Below are positions 1 through 7,910 of a DNA stretch of 64,000 bases, in pieces (positions within the stretch are counted from its first letter, which is position 1; every line of letters begins with the position of its first letter). The translations under genes were made by a program, and so were the position numbers. The notes below the pieces were generated by a model. That model searched no databases. It was not told the origin of the DNA and worked only from the letters and a program-made list of their open reading frames with translations. Origin of the DNA: Candidatus Borkfalkia ceftriaxoniphila (GTDB lineage: Bacteria; Bacillota; Clostridia; Christensenellales; Borkfalkiaceae); contig NZ_SDOZ01000002.1 of the NCBI RefSeq assembly GCF_004134775.1, positions 1,834,005 to 1,898,004 on the forward strand, given 5' to 3'.

Positions 1-1850
1 GACTGTTCTTTAAAGACGGCGGGATCCTCGGCAACTTTATGGCGGCGGTCGCCGTGGCCGTCGCAGCCATACCCGAAGGCATGCCCGCGGTCGTCACCGT
101 GATCATGGCGCTCGGCGTACAGAAAATGAGCCGCGAGCGCGCGGTCGTTCGAAAACTGCACGCGGTGGAAACGCTGGGCGGCTGCAACTATATCTGTTCG
201 GATAAGACGGGCACGCTCACAGAAAACAAGATGACGGTCGAGGAGATCTGGACGGATTTCACGGCTTCGGAAACCGCGGATAAGAACAAGCCCGTGCACC
301 GGACGCTGCTCGCCTGCATGGCGGTCTGCAACAGCGTGAAAGCGGACGGCGACAAACTTCTGGGCGATCCCACGGAAACCGCGCTCGTGAATTTCGCGAA
401 AAAATGGGATCATACCGCCGAGGGCTATCGGCACCTCGGCACCATTCCGTTTAATTCCGAACGGAAAATGATGAGCGTGGCGGCGGAAAAAGAATACCCG
501 CTATGCTACGTAAAGGGCGGGGCGGACATCGTCCTGAAAAAATGCACGAGGATATTGACCTCGTCGGGCGTGCGTGCGCTGACGCTTTCCGACAGGCGCG
601 CCATTTCCGACGCGGTGCAGAATATGGCAAAGCGCGCGCTGCGCGTATTGGGGTTTGCCTGCCGCGAATACGAAAAAGAAATTTTCGAAGAAGATCTGAT
701 CTTCGTGGGGCTTTGCGGCATGATAGACCCGCCCAAGCAGGGCGTGGCGCAGGCGGTGCGCGAATGCCGCCGCGCGGGCATCACGACCGTGATGATCACG
801 GGAGATCATCCCGACACCGCTTTTGCCATCGCCAAACGGCTCACGATCGCCCAAAACGAGTCGGAGGTGATCACGGGCGCGGAGATCGACGCCATGGCGG
901 AGAGCGCGTTTTTCGAGTCCATAGCGCAGTATAAAGTATTCGCGCGCGTCAGCCCCAAACACAAGACGATGATCGTGCGCGCTTTGCAGAAAAAGGACAA
1001 CGTAGTGGCAATGACGGGCGACGGCATTAACGACGCGCCCAGTATCCGTACGGCGGATATCGGCATCGCGATGGGCGTTTCGGGCACGGACGTGACAAAG
1101 AGTGCTTCGGACATGGTCATTACCGACGATAATTTCACGACCATCGTCACGGCTGTGCGCGAGGGACGGCGCGTGTTTTCCAACATCAAAAAGACCATTC
1201 AGTTCTTTTTGGCGACCAATCTGGCGGAAGTTTTATGTATTCTCGCCGTAACGCTCGTGCTGTATAGATTCGATTTTCTCACGTCCACGCAACTTTTGTG
1301 GATCAACCTGATCACGGACAGCCTGCCCGTTCTCGCCCTCGGCGCGGAAGGCGCGGACCGCGACGTGATGGAACGCCCGCCCAGACGCGCGTCGGAGATA
1401 TTTGCCGCGCCCTCCGTCGTTTCCATGCTCTTTTTCGGCGCGGTGCAGGCGCTCATCGTCATTCTCGCTTTCATCTACTGCGTCAATGCATACGGCAACG
1501 CCGTGGCTGTGACCGTGACTTTCTTCGTCCTGTCCTTTTTGGAACTGTTCCATTCCTTCAATATCCGTTCGGACGTCGAATCGACTTTCGGGAAAGGATT
1601 TTTCTCCAACAAAATGATGTTTCTGACCGTATTTATCGGCATCGCCGTGAATATGATCCTGTGTTTCGTGCCCGTATTCCGCGCTGCGTTCGGCATCGTG
1701 CAACTGACGGCGATACAGTGGCTTTTCGTGTTCGCCGCATCGCTCGCTATCATACCTGTCGGCGAACTTTACAAATTCGTCGTGCGCCGCCTGCGCCCCG
1801 CGCAGCCCGCCGAAAGACTGCGCAAAACACAGCGCGTTACATCGCTGTAA
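1..1850 (+). CDS. Calcium-type P-type ATPase, 5' end outside the window
   Basis: This ATP-driven membrane pump is probably a Ca2+ exporter of the PMCA/SERCA-like group. The open frame runs into the left edge (first full codon at base 3), so the actuator domain and first membrane helices are missing. Counting from the first visible Met at base 39, the ion-binding helix motif PEGMPA is at about residues 12-17, the phosphorylated Asp in CSDKTGTLT at about 55, TGDHPDTA near 250 and the hinge motif TGDGINDAP near 325. Four to six hydrophobic helices follow. The PEG(M/L)PA form and the overall order fit Ca2+ rather than heavy-metal or K+ pumps, but the ion is inferred from family resemblance. No operon partner is visible downstream, where a hairpin terminator follows within 5 bases. 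Confidence 0.9.
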   Translation, partial: LFFKDGGILGNFMAAVAVAVAAIPEGMPAVVTVIMALGVQKMSRERAVVRKLHAVETLGGCNYICSDKTGTLTENKMTVEEIWTDFTASETADKNKPVHRTLLACMAVCNSVKADGDKLLGDPTETALVNFAKKWDHTAEGYRHLGTIPFNSERKMMSVAAEKEYPLCYVKGGADIVLKKCTRILTSSGVRALTLSDRRAISDAVQNMAKRALRVLGFACREYEKEIFEEDLIFVGLCGMIDPPKQGVAQAVRECRRAGITTVMITGDHPDTAFAIAKRLTIAQNESEVITGAEIDAMAESAFFESIAQYKVFARVSPKHKTMIVRALQKKDNVVAMTGDGINDAPSIRTADIGIAMGVSGTDVTKSASDMVITDDNFTTIVTAVREGRRVFSNIKKTIQFFLATNLAEVLCILAVTLVLYRFDFLTSTQLLWINLITDSLPVLALGAEGADRDVMERPPRRASEIFAAPSVVSMLFFGAVQALIVILAFIYCVNAYGNAVAVTVTFFVLSFLELFHSFNIRSDVESTFGKGFFSNKMMFLTVFIGIAVNMILCFVPVFRAAFGIVQLTAIQWLFVFAASLAIIPVGELYKFVVRRLRPAQPAERLRKTQRVTSL

Positions 1851-1853
1851 AAA

Positions 1854-1888
1854 AGCGCCCCGCATACGTTGCGGGGCGCTTGCCTTTT
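1854..1888. terminator. Bidirectional intrinsic terminator between convergent genes
   Basis: A 10-bp perfect GC-rich stem (1854-1863 with 1871-1880, loop ATACGTT) is flanked by a run of A on the left and T on the right. It can therefore stop both the ATPase transcript and the leftward rplI-adenylyltransferase transcript. Confidence 0.85.
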
Positions 1889-2735
1889 ATAAATTTTTCA
1901 TTTTACGTATCAAATCGAGCGCCGCCTGCGACTTTTGCCGTTCGTCGTCGAACCCGAGCGACTCGGCGACGCTTCGCGCGCTCCGCATGAACAGATCGAA
2001 CGCGGCGAAAAGGGCGTTCCACATTTCTTCGGCAGCCGCGCCGCTGTACGTGGAAAGGAGCAACGCGTATTCCTCCTGCGAAAGATAACGGCGAAGATAT
2101 TTTCCGCACTTTCCCGCGCTGATTTGAAAACCGGAGGCAAGGGCGGCTTTCCAGGAGAGCATTTTCAAAAGTTCGGGGCGCACGCAGCCGTTCATCTGCG
2201 CCTGCGCGTAGGTCGGCTCGCCGCGTCGGATGCCCTTGGCGACGTAAGGCGCCACCCAGCGGAATTCGCCCAGACACGCCGCAAATTCTTGTGCCGTCGG
2301 TCTTTTTACACGGTAATCTCTGTCGGAAGGGGGCGGGATCGCGGGCAGGATGCCGTCTTTATCCAAAAGAAGCAGCGTCTGCGAATCTTTGCCGTATTCG
2401 GCAAGCACGGTTTCCATCGGAACGAAACCCAGGTCGATGCGGTTGACGTCGGCAAACTGCATGAGATACGCGTAGCGCTCCCGCGATTTGTTTTCGCGGT
2501 AGGGCGGGCCTTCGGGCTCCTGCATGACGGCGATTTCGCCGAATCGTTGCAAAAAGTCGGTTGCATCGACAAAGGGCGCAAGGTCGGTCACGGCGCATAC
2601 GACGTCGTAATCCATGAAAACGTCCTTATCCGCGTCGGGATTCGCGCGTGAGCCGTTGAGCCACATGGCGCGGATGCGCTCGTCCGACAGGGCGAAACCG
2701 CGCAAAAGCGCAAACATTTCCCGTTCGGTCCTCAT
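1887..2735 (-). CDS. Aminoglycoside 6-adenylyltransferase-like nucleotidyltransferase
   Basis: The 282-residue protein resembles the AadE/ANT(6) family, which transfers AMP from ATP to streptomycin-type aminoglycosides. The N-terminal nucleotidyltransferase signature is clear: LNGSRANP with GSR at residues 28-30, then the metal-binding pair in MDYDVV (D42, D44). Length fits the family (about 280-300). The ATG overlaps the rplI stop as ATGA, so it is translationally coupled to a ribosomal protein gene. That is an unusual place for an acquired resistance gene and suggests a resident chromosomal member. Whether it confers resistance or acts on another substrate cannot be read from sequence. Codon use matches its neighbours, so I see no sign of recent transfer. 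Confidence 0.8.
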   Translation of the reverse strand: MRTEREMFALLRGFALSDERIRAMWLNGSRANPDADKDVFMDYDVVCAVTDLAPFVDATDFLQRFGEIAVMQEPEGPPYRENKSRERYAYLMQFADVNRIDLGFVPMETVLAEYGKDSQTLLLLDKDGILPAIPPPSDRDYRVKRPTAQEFAACLGEFRWVAPYVAKGIRRGEPTYAQAQMNGCVRPELLKMLSWKAALASGFQISAGKCGKYLRRYLSQEEYALLLSTYSGAAAEEMWNALFAAFDLFMRSARSVAESLGFDDERQKSQAALDLIRKMKNL

Positions 2736-3181
2736 TTTTCTTCGGGTATCACTTTGACCGCGATTTTGGCGATCACGCCTTCCATCATGCGGATCTCTAC
2801 GGGATATATGCCCACGTTTTTGATCGCGTCCTTTAACTGGATCTTCTTTTTATCGACGGCAAATCCCAGATCTTCCAATTTGGAAGCGATCTCTTTGGAA
2901 GTCACGCTGCCGAATACTTTGCCGTTTTCGCCGCACTTGATGGAAAGCGTCACTTCCGTCTTGTCGATCTTTGCGGCAAGTTCTTTGATCTCGCGGATCT
3001 CTTCCGCTCTTTTGCGTTCTTCCGCCTCTTTTTGCAGTTTCAGGCTGTTGACCGCCACGGAGGACGCCTGTTCCGCCAATCCTTTTTTCAGGAGGAAGTT
3101 TTTGGCATAGCCGTCGCTGACTTCGAGGATCGCGCCCTTTTTACCCGTGCCTTTTACGTCCTGTTTTAAAATTACTTTCAT
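2732..3181 (-). CDS. rplI: Ribosomal protein bL9
   Basis: Large-subunit protein bL9 binds 23S rRNA and helps keep the reading frame. The protein starts MKVILKQDVKGTGKKG, followed by the conserved N-domain segment with GYAKNFLLKKGLA, a long charged connecting helix (about residues 40-75) and a C-terminal domain with KCGENGKVFGSVT. I start it at the ATG at 3181 (149 residues), because an upstream GTG at 3190 lies inside the Shine-Dalgarno GAGGTG, which sits 6 bases before this ATG. Its usual partners rpsF, rpsR, ssb and dnaB are absent. It has its own strong promoter and is followed by the adenylyltransferase with an ATGA overlap. Confidence 0.96.
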   Translation of the reverse strand: MKVILKQDVKGTGKKGAILEVSDGYAKNFLLKKGLAEQASSVAVNSLKLQKEAEERKRAEEIREIKELAAKIDKTEVTLSIKCGENGKVFGSVTSKEIASKLEDLGFAVDKKKIQLKDAIKNVGIYPVEIRMMEGVIAKIAVKVIPEEK

Positions 3182-3208
3182 AATTGTCACCTCAGATGAT
3201 ATGGTTTT

Positions 3209-3237
3209 ATTTTACATGGAAAGCGCGAAAATGTCAA
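3209..3237 (-). promoter_or_regulatory. Sigma-A promoter of rplI
   Basis: Read leftward, TTGACA (3232-3237) and TAAAAT (3209-3214) are separated by 17 bases. The predicted start near 3202 gives a leader of about 20 bases containing the GAGGTG ribosome site. Confidence 0.8.
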
Positions 3238-3297
3238 CCCTTCTTTGTATGAAGACGCCGCTTTCTGCGCATAATAGCATATAGGAGGTAAGTTGAA

Positions 3298-3453
3298 ATG
3301 GATAGATGTAATCATTCCATCGGCTGCGAAGTGACCGAATGCATGTTTAACTGCGAAGGCAGAAACTGCTCTTTGGATAAGATCACCGTGGGAAACACCT
3401 GCGATTGCGAAGCCGACAAATGCACTTGCTGCGAAAATTTTAAGAGAAAATAA
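3298..3453 (+). CDS. Small cysteine-rich DUF1540 protein
   Basis: This 51-residue gene encodes a protein with ten cysteines (positions 4, 10, 15, 19, 24, 35, 37, 42, 44, 45). It shows the DUF1540 pattern: GCEVTECMFN, then NCSLDKITVGN, then the C-terminal TCDCE...CTCCENF block. An AGGAGG ribosome site lies 8 bases before the ATG, and a 15-bp terminator hairpin begins 10 bases after the stop, so it is a complete single-gene unit. The cysteine spacing suggests metal binding, probably zinc. The family is common in Clostridia and its function is unknown. It is too short for usual gene-length cut-offs and easily missed. Confidence 0.88.
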   Translation: MDRCNHSIGCEVTECMFNCEGRNCSLDKITVGNTCDCEADKCTCCENFKRK

Positions 3454-3463
3454 GGAAAAAGAG

Positions 3464-3503
3464 GAAGTCCGTACCGCATTCTTGCGGTACGGACTTCTTT
3501 TAA
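3464..3503. terminator. Bidirectional terminator, 15-bp perfect stem
   Basis: Bases 3464-3478 pair perfectly with 3483-3497 around a TTCT loop. An A-rich stretch precedes and a T-rich stretch follows, so it serves both the DUF1540 gene and the convergent NUDIX gene. Confidence 0.88.
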
Positions 3504-3997
3504 ATTTTGTTCTTTTTGAGTTCCGCAATTGCGTTTTGCAGAAAAAATTCCGCCGTGGAATCGCGGCTGACCGTTTGAAGCGCTTCGTCGAATCCGCACC
3601 ATTTGATCTCGCTGATCTCGTCCTCGTTGAAGACGATCTCGCCGTCGCTGACGACGACGATGAAGTTGAGCATCAGAACGTTTCTCGGTTCGTGATATTT
3701 GGAACTCATGTACTTATATTTGACGGCGTTGAGTCCCGTCTCTTCTTTGATCTCGCGCACGAGCGTCTTTTCTGCCGATTCGCCCTTTTTTATATAGCCC
3801 GCGAACAACAGAAAATCGTTGTTTTTCGTATGTTTTGCGATTAAGATTTTATCCTGCGTCTTGTTGACGACGACCATACTGACCGCTGTGGAAAAAGGCG
3901 GAAACTTGAATTTTTCGCACACTTCGCAGTAGGGGACAAGACCTTCGTTTTCGCAAAATTTCAATACTAATTTATTGCCGCATTTCGGACAATGCAT
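3500..3997 (-). CDS. NUDIX hydrolase with N-terminal zinc ribbon
   Basis: The 165-residue protein hydrolyses a nucleoside diphosphate linked to another moiety. Two CxxC pairs (C3/C6 and C24/C27) form a zinc ribbon like that in NADH pyrophosphatase NudC. The full NUDIX box follows at residues 67-89: G67, E73, R81-E82, E85-E86 and G88. I start it at the ATG at 3997 because a GGAGGGG ribosome site lies 6-7 bases upstream; the frame is open further upstream but without a ribosome site. The ribbon plus NUDIX order suggests an NAD(H)- or nucleotide-sugar-type substrate, but the NudC SQPWPFPxS motif after the box is not visible. The substrate is therefore open. Confidence 0.88.
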   Translation of the reverse strand: MHCPKCGNKLVLKFCENEGLVPYCEVCEKFKFPPFSTAVSMVVVNKTQDKILIAKHTKNNDFLLFAGYIKKGESAEKTLVREIKEETGLNAVKYKYMSSKYHEPRNVLMLNFIVVVSDGEIVFNEDEISEIKWCGFDEALQTVSRDSTAEFFLQNAIAELKKNKI

Positions 3998-4028
3998 AAA
4001 AATCCCCTCCTTGGTTCTTATTTTAAAT

Positions 4029-4057
4029 AGAATACTCCATTTTTGCCGAAAAGTCAA
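4029..4057 (-). promoter_or_regulatory. Promoter of the zinc-ribbon NUDIX gene
   Basis: Leftward TTGACT (4052-4057), 17-base spacer, TATTCT (4029-4034). It lies about 30 bases before the start codon and just beyond the terminator of the upstream PFOR gene. Confidence 0.65.
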
Positions 4058-4111
4058 TATCATTGGAAAGATTTTTGCACGATTTTCCGAAAAAATCCAC
4101 GAAAACGCCAT

Positions 4112-4143
4112 AAAAAGCCCCGCGGCAGCGCCGCGGGGCTTTT
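4112..4143 (-). terminator. Terminator of the PFOR gene
   Basis: A 10-bp stem of pure G and C (4117-4126 with 4130-4139, loop AGC) ends in a T run when read leftward, 22 bases past the PFOR stop. Confidence 0.87.
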
Positions 4144-4164
4144 GATTCGAAGGCGCGGGATATT

Positions 4165-7100
4165 TTATTCCCTGCCTGCCAATTTTTTGTAACTTTCCAG
4201 ACGTTCTTTGCTCTCTTTTTCCGTTTCCGCAAACAGTTTGTCGGCAAGATCCGGCTGCGTCTTTTTAAGCGAGGAGTATCTGGTCTCGCCGAGGATGAAT
4301 TCCTGATAATCGGCGGTGGGATCCTTGCTGTCGAGCGTGAAGGGGTTCTTGCCCTCGTCCGCAAGTTCGGGATTGAAACGGTACAACTGCCAGTAGCCGC
4401 AGTCCACCGCGCGCTTTTCTTCGTCCTGGCTCTTGCTCATGTTGATGCCGTGGTTGATGCAGGGCGCGTAAGCGATGATCAGCGAAGGCCCGTCGTACTT
4501 TTCAGCCTCGACGATCGCGTTGAGGAACTGCTGTTTGTTGGAGCCCATGGATACCTGCGCCACGTATACGTAGCCGTAACTCATCGCCATCATTCCGAGA
4601 TCCTTTTTCTTGACGCGCTTGCCCGCGGACGCGAACTTCGCGACCGAACCCGTAGGGGTGGATTTGGAAGCCTGGCCGCCCGTATTCGAATACACTTCGG
4701 TATCGAGGACGAGCACGTTCACGTTTTCGCCCGAGGCGAGCACGTGGTCGAGGCCGCCGTAACCGATGTCGTAAGCCCAGCCGTCGCCGCCGAAGATCCA
4801 GATGGATTTCTTGACGAGGCAGTCTTTGGCCTTATAGATCTCCTTGCAGAGCGCGTCGCATTCGCAGCCGCAGTCCTTGCAACTTTCCAGCGCTTTGACC
4901 AGTTTTTCCGCCGCCGCTTTGCTGCCTTCCGCGTCGTTCATGTTCGCGAGCCATTCTTCGCAGGCCGCCTTTCCTTCCGCGTACTCTTTCCAGCCGTTTT
5001 CGGCAAGCGCTTTGACTTCCGTTTCCAGTTTTTCGCGCCTTGCTTTATACGCAAGATTCATGCCGAAGCCGAATTCCGCGTTGTCCTCGAACAGGCTGTT
5101 CGCCCATGCGGGGCCGTGGCCGTCCTTGTTCACGGTGTAGGGGCACGTAGGGGAGGAACCGCCGTAGATGGAGGAGCAGCCCGTGGCGTTGGCAATGATC
5201 ATGCGGTCGCCGAACATCTGGGTGACGACTTTGACGTAAGGCGTTTCGCCGCAGCCCGCGCACGCGCCCGAGAACTCGAACAGAGGCTGGTTGAACTGGC
5301 TTCCCTTCACCGTGCTGCGCTTGAACGCCGCGGTGTCGGCCTGCTCTACGCTCTGGGAATAATCCCAGTTCTTGCTCTCGGCTTTCACGAGTTTCGCAAG
5401 GGGAACCATTTCCAGCGCCTTATTCTTGGCGGGGCACACGTTCGCACACACGCCGCAACCCATACAGTCGAGCGGGGAAACCTGGATCCTGTACTGCGTG
5501 CCGGCAAGTCCCGTGGTGGGCTTGGTCACGAAAGAATCGGGTTTTTCCGTGCCTTCCGCAATGACGACGGGGCGGATGCATGCGTGCGGGCAGACGAAAG
5601 AGCACTGGTTGCACTGGATGCAGTTTTCGGGGATCCACTTGGGGACCTTGACCGCTACGCCGCGCTTTTCATACTTCGTGGTGCCCGTGGGAACGGAACC
5701 GTCGGCGTTGAACGCGGAGGTGGGCAGTTTGTCGCCTTCGAGCGCGAGAATGGGATGGACCACGTTCTTGAAATACTCGTTATTGGCGATTTTGACCATG
5801 GGAGCGCCCGTCTTGGCAGTCTGCCAACTTTCGGGTACCTGAATTTCGACGAGGCCCGAGATCGCGCTGTCGATGGCGTTGTAGTTCATGTTGACGACGG
5901 CGTCGCCCTTACGGGAGAATTTCTTGTAAACGGCCTTCTTCATGTAATCGGCGGCCTGCTCGTAGGGCATGATTGCCTGGTTGATATAGAAGAACGCGGA
6001 CTGCATGATGGTGCTGGTCTTGCCGTTCAGGCCGATATCCTGCGCGATCTTGATCGCGTCGATGTTGTAGAATTTGAGGTGCTTTTTCGCGATCTGCTGT
6101 TTGACGCGCGCGGGAAGGTTCTTCTCCAACTCTTCCACGGTATTCCAGGAAGAGTTCAAAAGGAACTTGCCGCCCTCTTTCGCGTCGGAAAGCATATCGT
6201 AGCGGGTGATGTAGGAGGGGTTGTGGCAGGCGACGAAGTCGGCGCTGTCGATAAGGTAAGACGACTGGATGGGCGTCTTGCCGAAACGCAGGTGCGAAAC
6301 GGTGATGCCGCCCGACTTTTTGGAATCGTAGAAGAAATACGCCTGCGCGTACATATCGGTGTGGTCGCCGATGATCTTGATGGAATCTTTGTTCGCGCCC
6401 ACGGTGCCGTCCGAGCCGAGCCCGTAGAACTTGCAGGAAATGGCGCCTTCGGGAGCCGCGTCGTATTTTTCGGAGAAGTCGAGGGAAGTTTTCGTAAGAT
6501 CGTCGTAGATACCCACAGTGAAGTGGTTTTTGGGACGTCTTTTTTCCAGATTTTTATATACGGCGTAGCACATGGAGGGGTTGAACTCCTTGGAGCCGAG
6601 GCCGTAGCGTCCGCCGACGACTTTGATCTTTTTGAGGCCCTTTTCGAAGAGCGCGGAGCACACGTCGAGATAGAGGGGCTCGCCGATCGAGCCGGGTTCC
6701 TTGGTGCGGTCGAGTACCGCGATCCTCTTGCAGGTGGCGGGAATGGCGGCGACGAAAGCGTCGGTCACGAACGGACGGTACAGGCGTACCTTGATCATGC
6801 CGACTTTATGTCCTTCGGCGTTCATCTTGTTCACGGTCTCTTCCATGGCGTCCGCGCCCGAGCCCATGATGACGACCACGTTCTCCGCGTCGGGAGCGCC
6901 GCAGTAGTCGAACAGGTGATAACTTCTGCCCGTGAGAGCGGAAACCTTGTCCATCATTTCCTGCACGATGGCGGGGGTGGCGTTATAGTATTCGTTCGCG
7001 GTCTCGCGGTTCTGGAAATACGTATCGCCGTTCTGCGCGGTGCCTTTCTGGATGGGGTGTTCGGGGTTGAGCGCGCGGTTTTTGAAATCCTCGATGTCCT

Positions 7101-7686
7101 TCATATCCACGAGGGGTTTCATCTCGTCGTAGTCGATCACGTCGATCTTGGAAACTTCGTGAGAGGTGCGGAATCCGTCGAAGAAGTGCAGGAAAGGGAC
7201 TTTCGCTTTGAGCGTGGACAGATGCGCCACGAGCGCGAGATCCATAACTTCCTGCACGGAACCGGAGGCGAGCATGGCAAAACCCGTCTGACGGCACGCC
7301 ATCACGTCCTGATGATCGCCGAAAATGTTCAGGGAGTGCGCCGCGATCGCGCGCGCGCTGACGTGAAACACGGTGGGCATGAGTTCGCCCGCGATCTTAT
7401 ACATATTGGGGATCATCAGAAGAAGACCCTGGCTGGCGGTATACGTCGTGGTGAGCGCGCCCGCGCAGAGCGAACCGTGCACGGCGCCCGCGGCGCCGCC
7501 TTCGGACTGCATTTCGGCAAGTTTGAGTTTCTGGCCGAACATGTTCACGCGTCCGGCAGTCGCCCATTCGTCCGCCACTTCCGCCATGGGGGAAGAAGGG
7601 GTAATGGGGTAAATGGCCGCAACCTCCGAGAATGCGTAGGCGACGTGGCTGGCGGCGGTATTGCCGTCGATCGTCATCTTTTTCAT
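4165..7686 (-). CDS. nifJ: Pyruvate:ferredoxin (flavodoxin) oxidoreductase
   Basis: This cytoplasmic enzyme oxidatively decarboxylates pyruvate to acetyl-CoA and CO2 and reduces ferredoxin, the central catabolic step of fermenting anaerobes. The 1173-residue single-chain form shows the domain order of the family. YPITPSSPMAE is near residue 22. The two-cluster ferredoxin domain has CIQCNQCSFVCP near 688 and CMGCGVCANVCP near 740. The proximal cluster CAGCG is near 807, and the thiamine diphosphate site GDGWAYDIGYGG is near 965, followed by SNTGGQ. At about residues 933-947 an insert carries five cysteines within 13 residues (CKDCGCECDALC plus one before), which is not part of the usual cluster ligands. 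The ATG at 7686 has a GGAGGT site 10 bases upstream. It stands alone, with its own promoter and terminator. Confidence 0.97.
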   Translation of the reverse strand: MKKMTIDGNTAASHVAYAFSEVAAIYPITPSSPMAEVADEWATAGRVNMFGQKLKLAEMQSEGGAAGAVHGSLCAGALTTTYTASQGLLLMIPNMYKIAGELMPTVFHVSARAIAAHSLNIFGDHQDVMACRQTGFAMLASGSVQEVMDLALVAHLSTLKAKVPFLHFFDGFRTSHEVSKIDVIDYDEMKPLVDMKDIEDFKNRALNPEHPIQKGTAQNGDTYFQNRETANEYYNATPAIVQEMMDKVSALTGRSYHLFDYCGAPDAENVVVIMGSGADAMEETVNKMNAEGHKVGMIKVRLYRPFVTDAFVAAIPATCKRIAVLDRTKEPGSIGEPLYLDVCSALFEKGLKKIKVVGGRYGLGSKEFNPSMCYAVYKNLEKRRPKNHFTVGIYDDLTKTSLDFSEKYDAAPEGAISCKFYGLGSDGTVGANKDSIKIIGDHTDMYAQAYFFYDSKKSGGITVSHLRFGKTPIQSSYLIDSADFVACHNPSYITRYDMLSDAKEGGKFLLNSSWNTVEELEKNLPARVKQQIAKKHLKFYNIDAIKIAQDIGLNGKTSTIMQSAFFYINQAIMPYEQAADYMKKAVYKKFSRKGDAVVNMNYNAIDSAISGLVEIQVPESWQTAKTGAPMVKIANNEYFKNVVHPILALEGDKLPTSAFNADGSVPTGTTKYEKRGVAVKVPKWIPENCIQCNQCSFVCPHACIRPVVIAEGTEKPDSFVTKPTTGLAGTQYRIQVSPLDCMGCGVCANVCPAKNKALEMVPLAKLVKAESKNWDYSQSVEQADTAAFKRSTVKGSQFNQPLFEFSGACAGCGETPYVKVVTQMFGDRMIIANATGCSSIYGGSSPTCPYTVNKDGHGPAWANSLFEDNAEFGFGMNLAYKARREKLETEVKALAENGWKEYAEGKAACEEWLANMNDAEGSKAAAEKLVKALESCKDCGCECDALCKEIYKAKDCLVKKSIWIFGGDGWAYDIGYGGLDHVLASGENVNVLVLDTEVYSNTGGQASKSTPTGSVAKFASAGKRVKKKDLGMMAMSYGYVYVAQVSMGSNKQQFLNAIVEAEKYDGPSLIIAYAPCINHGINMSKSQDEEKRAVDCGYWQLYRFNPELADEGKNPFTLDSKDPTADYQEFILGETRYSSLKKTQPDLADKLFAETEKESKERLESYKKLAGRE

Positions 7687-7774
7687 AAAAAAATATAACC
7701 TCCGAATACTATTATTTTTTCCGATTGATAAGTTTCACGGCGTTTCGTGCAAAATCGCACCGAAAGCCTATATT

Positions 7775-7803
7775 ATTATAATATTTTTCCCGTCAATAGT
7801 CAA
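7775..7803 (-). promoter_or_regulatory. Promoter of the PFOR gene
   Basis: Leftward TTGACT (7798-7803), 17-base spacer, perfect TATAAT (7775-7780). Predicted leader about 80 bases. Confidence 0.82.
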
Positions 7804-7873
7804 TCCTTTTGTGGTTATTTCGTTAAAAGGCGGTCTCGGCTTTGTGAATTGAAAAGAATGTGTTTGAAAACTG

Positions 7874-7902
7874 TTGTTAATTTTTTCCGCTTTTGCTATA
7901 AT
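7874..7902 (+). promoter_or_regulatory. Extended -10 promoter of the ecf operon, leaderless start
   Basis: TTGTTA (7874-7879), 17-base spacer ending TGC, then TATAAT (7897-7902), which is an extended -10 form. Only 8 bases separate the -10 box from the ecfA1 ATG, so transcription should begin at or within a base or two of the start codon. No room remains for a ribosome site. Confidence 0.8.
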
Positions 7903-7910
7903 ATCAAGGT

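Noticed and set aside
3181..3190. GTG start three codons upstream for rplI
   Set aside because: It overlaps the Shine-Dalgarno sequence, and bL9 proteins begin MKVILL-like at the ATG chosen.
4450..7698. Very long open frame on the plus strand opposite PFOR
   Set aside because: It is exactly antisense to a fully recognisable PFOR, lacks family motifs and a ribosome site, and reflects codon bias that keeps the opposite frame open.
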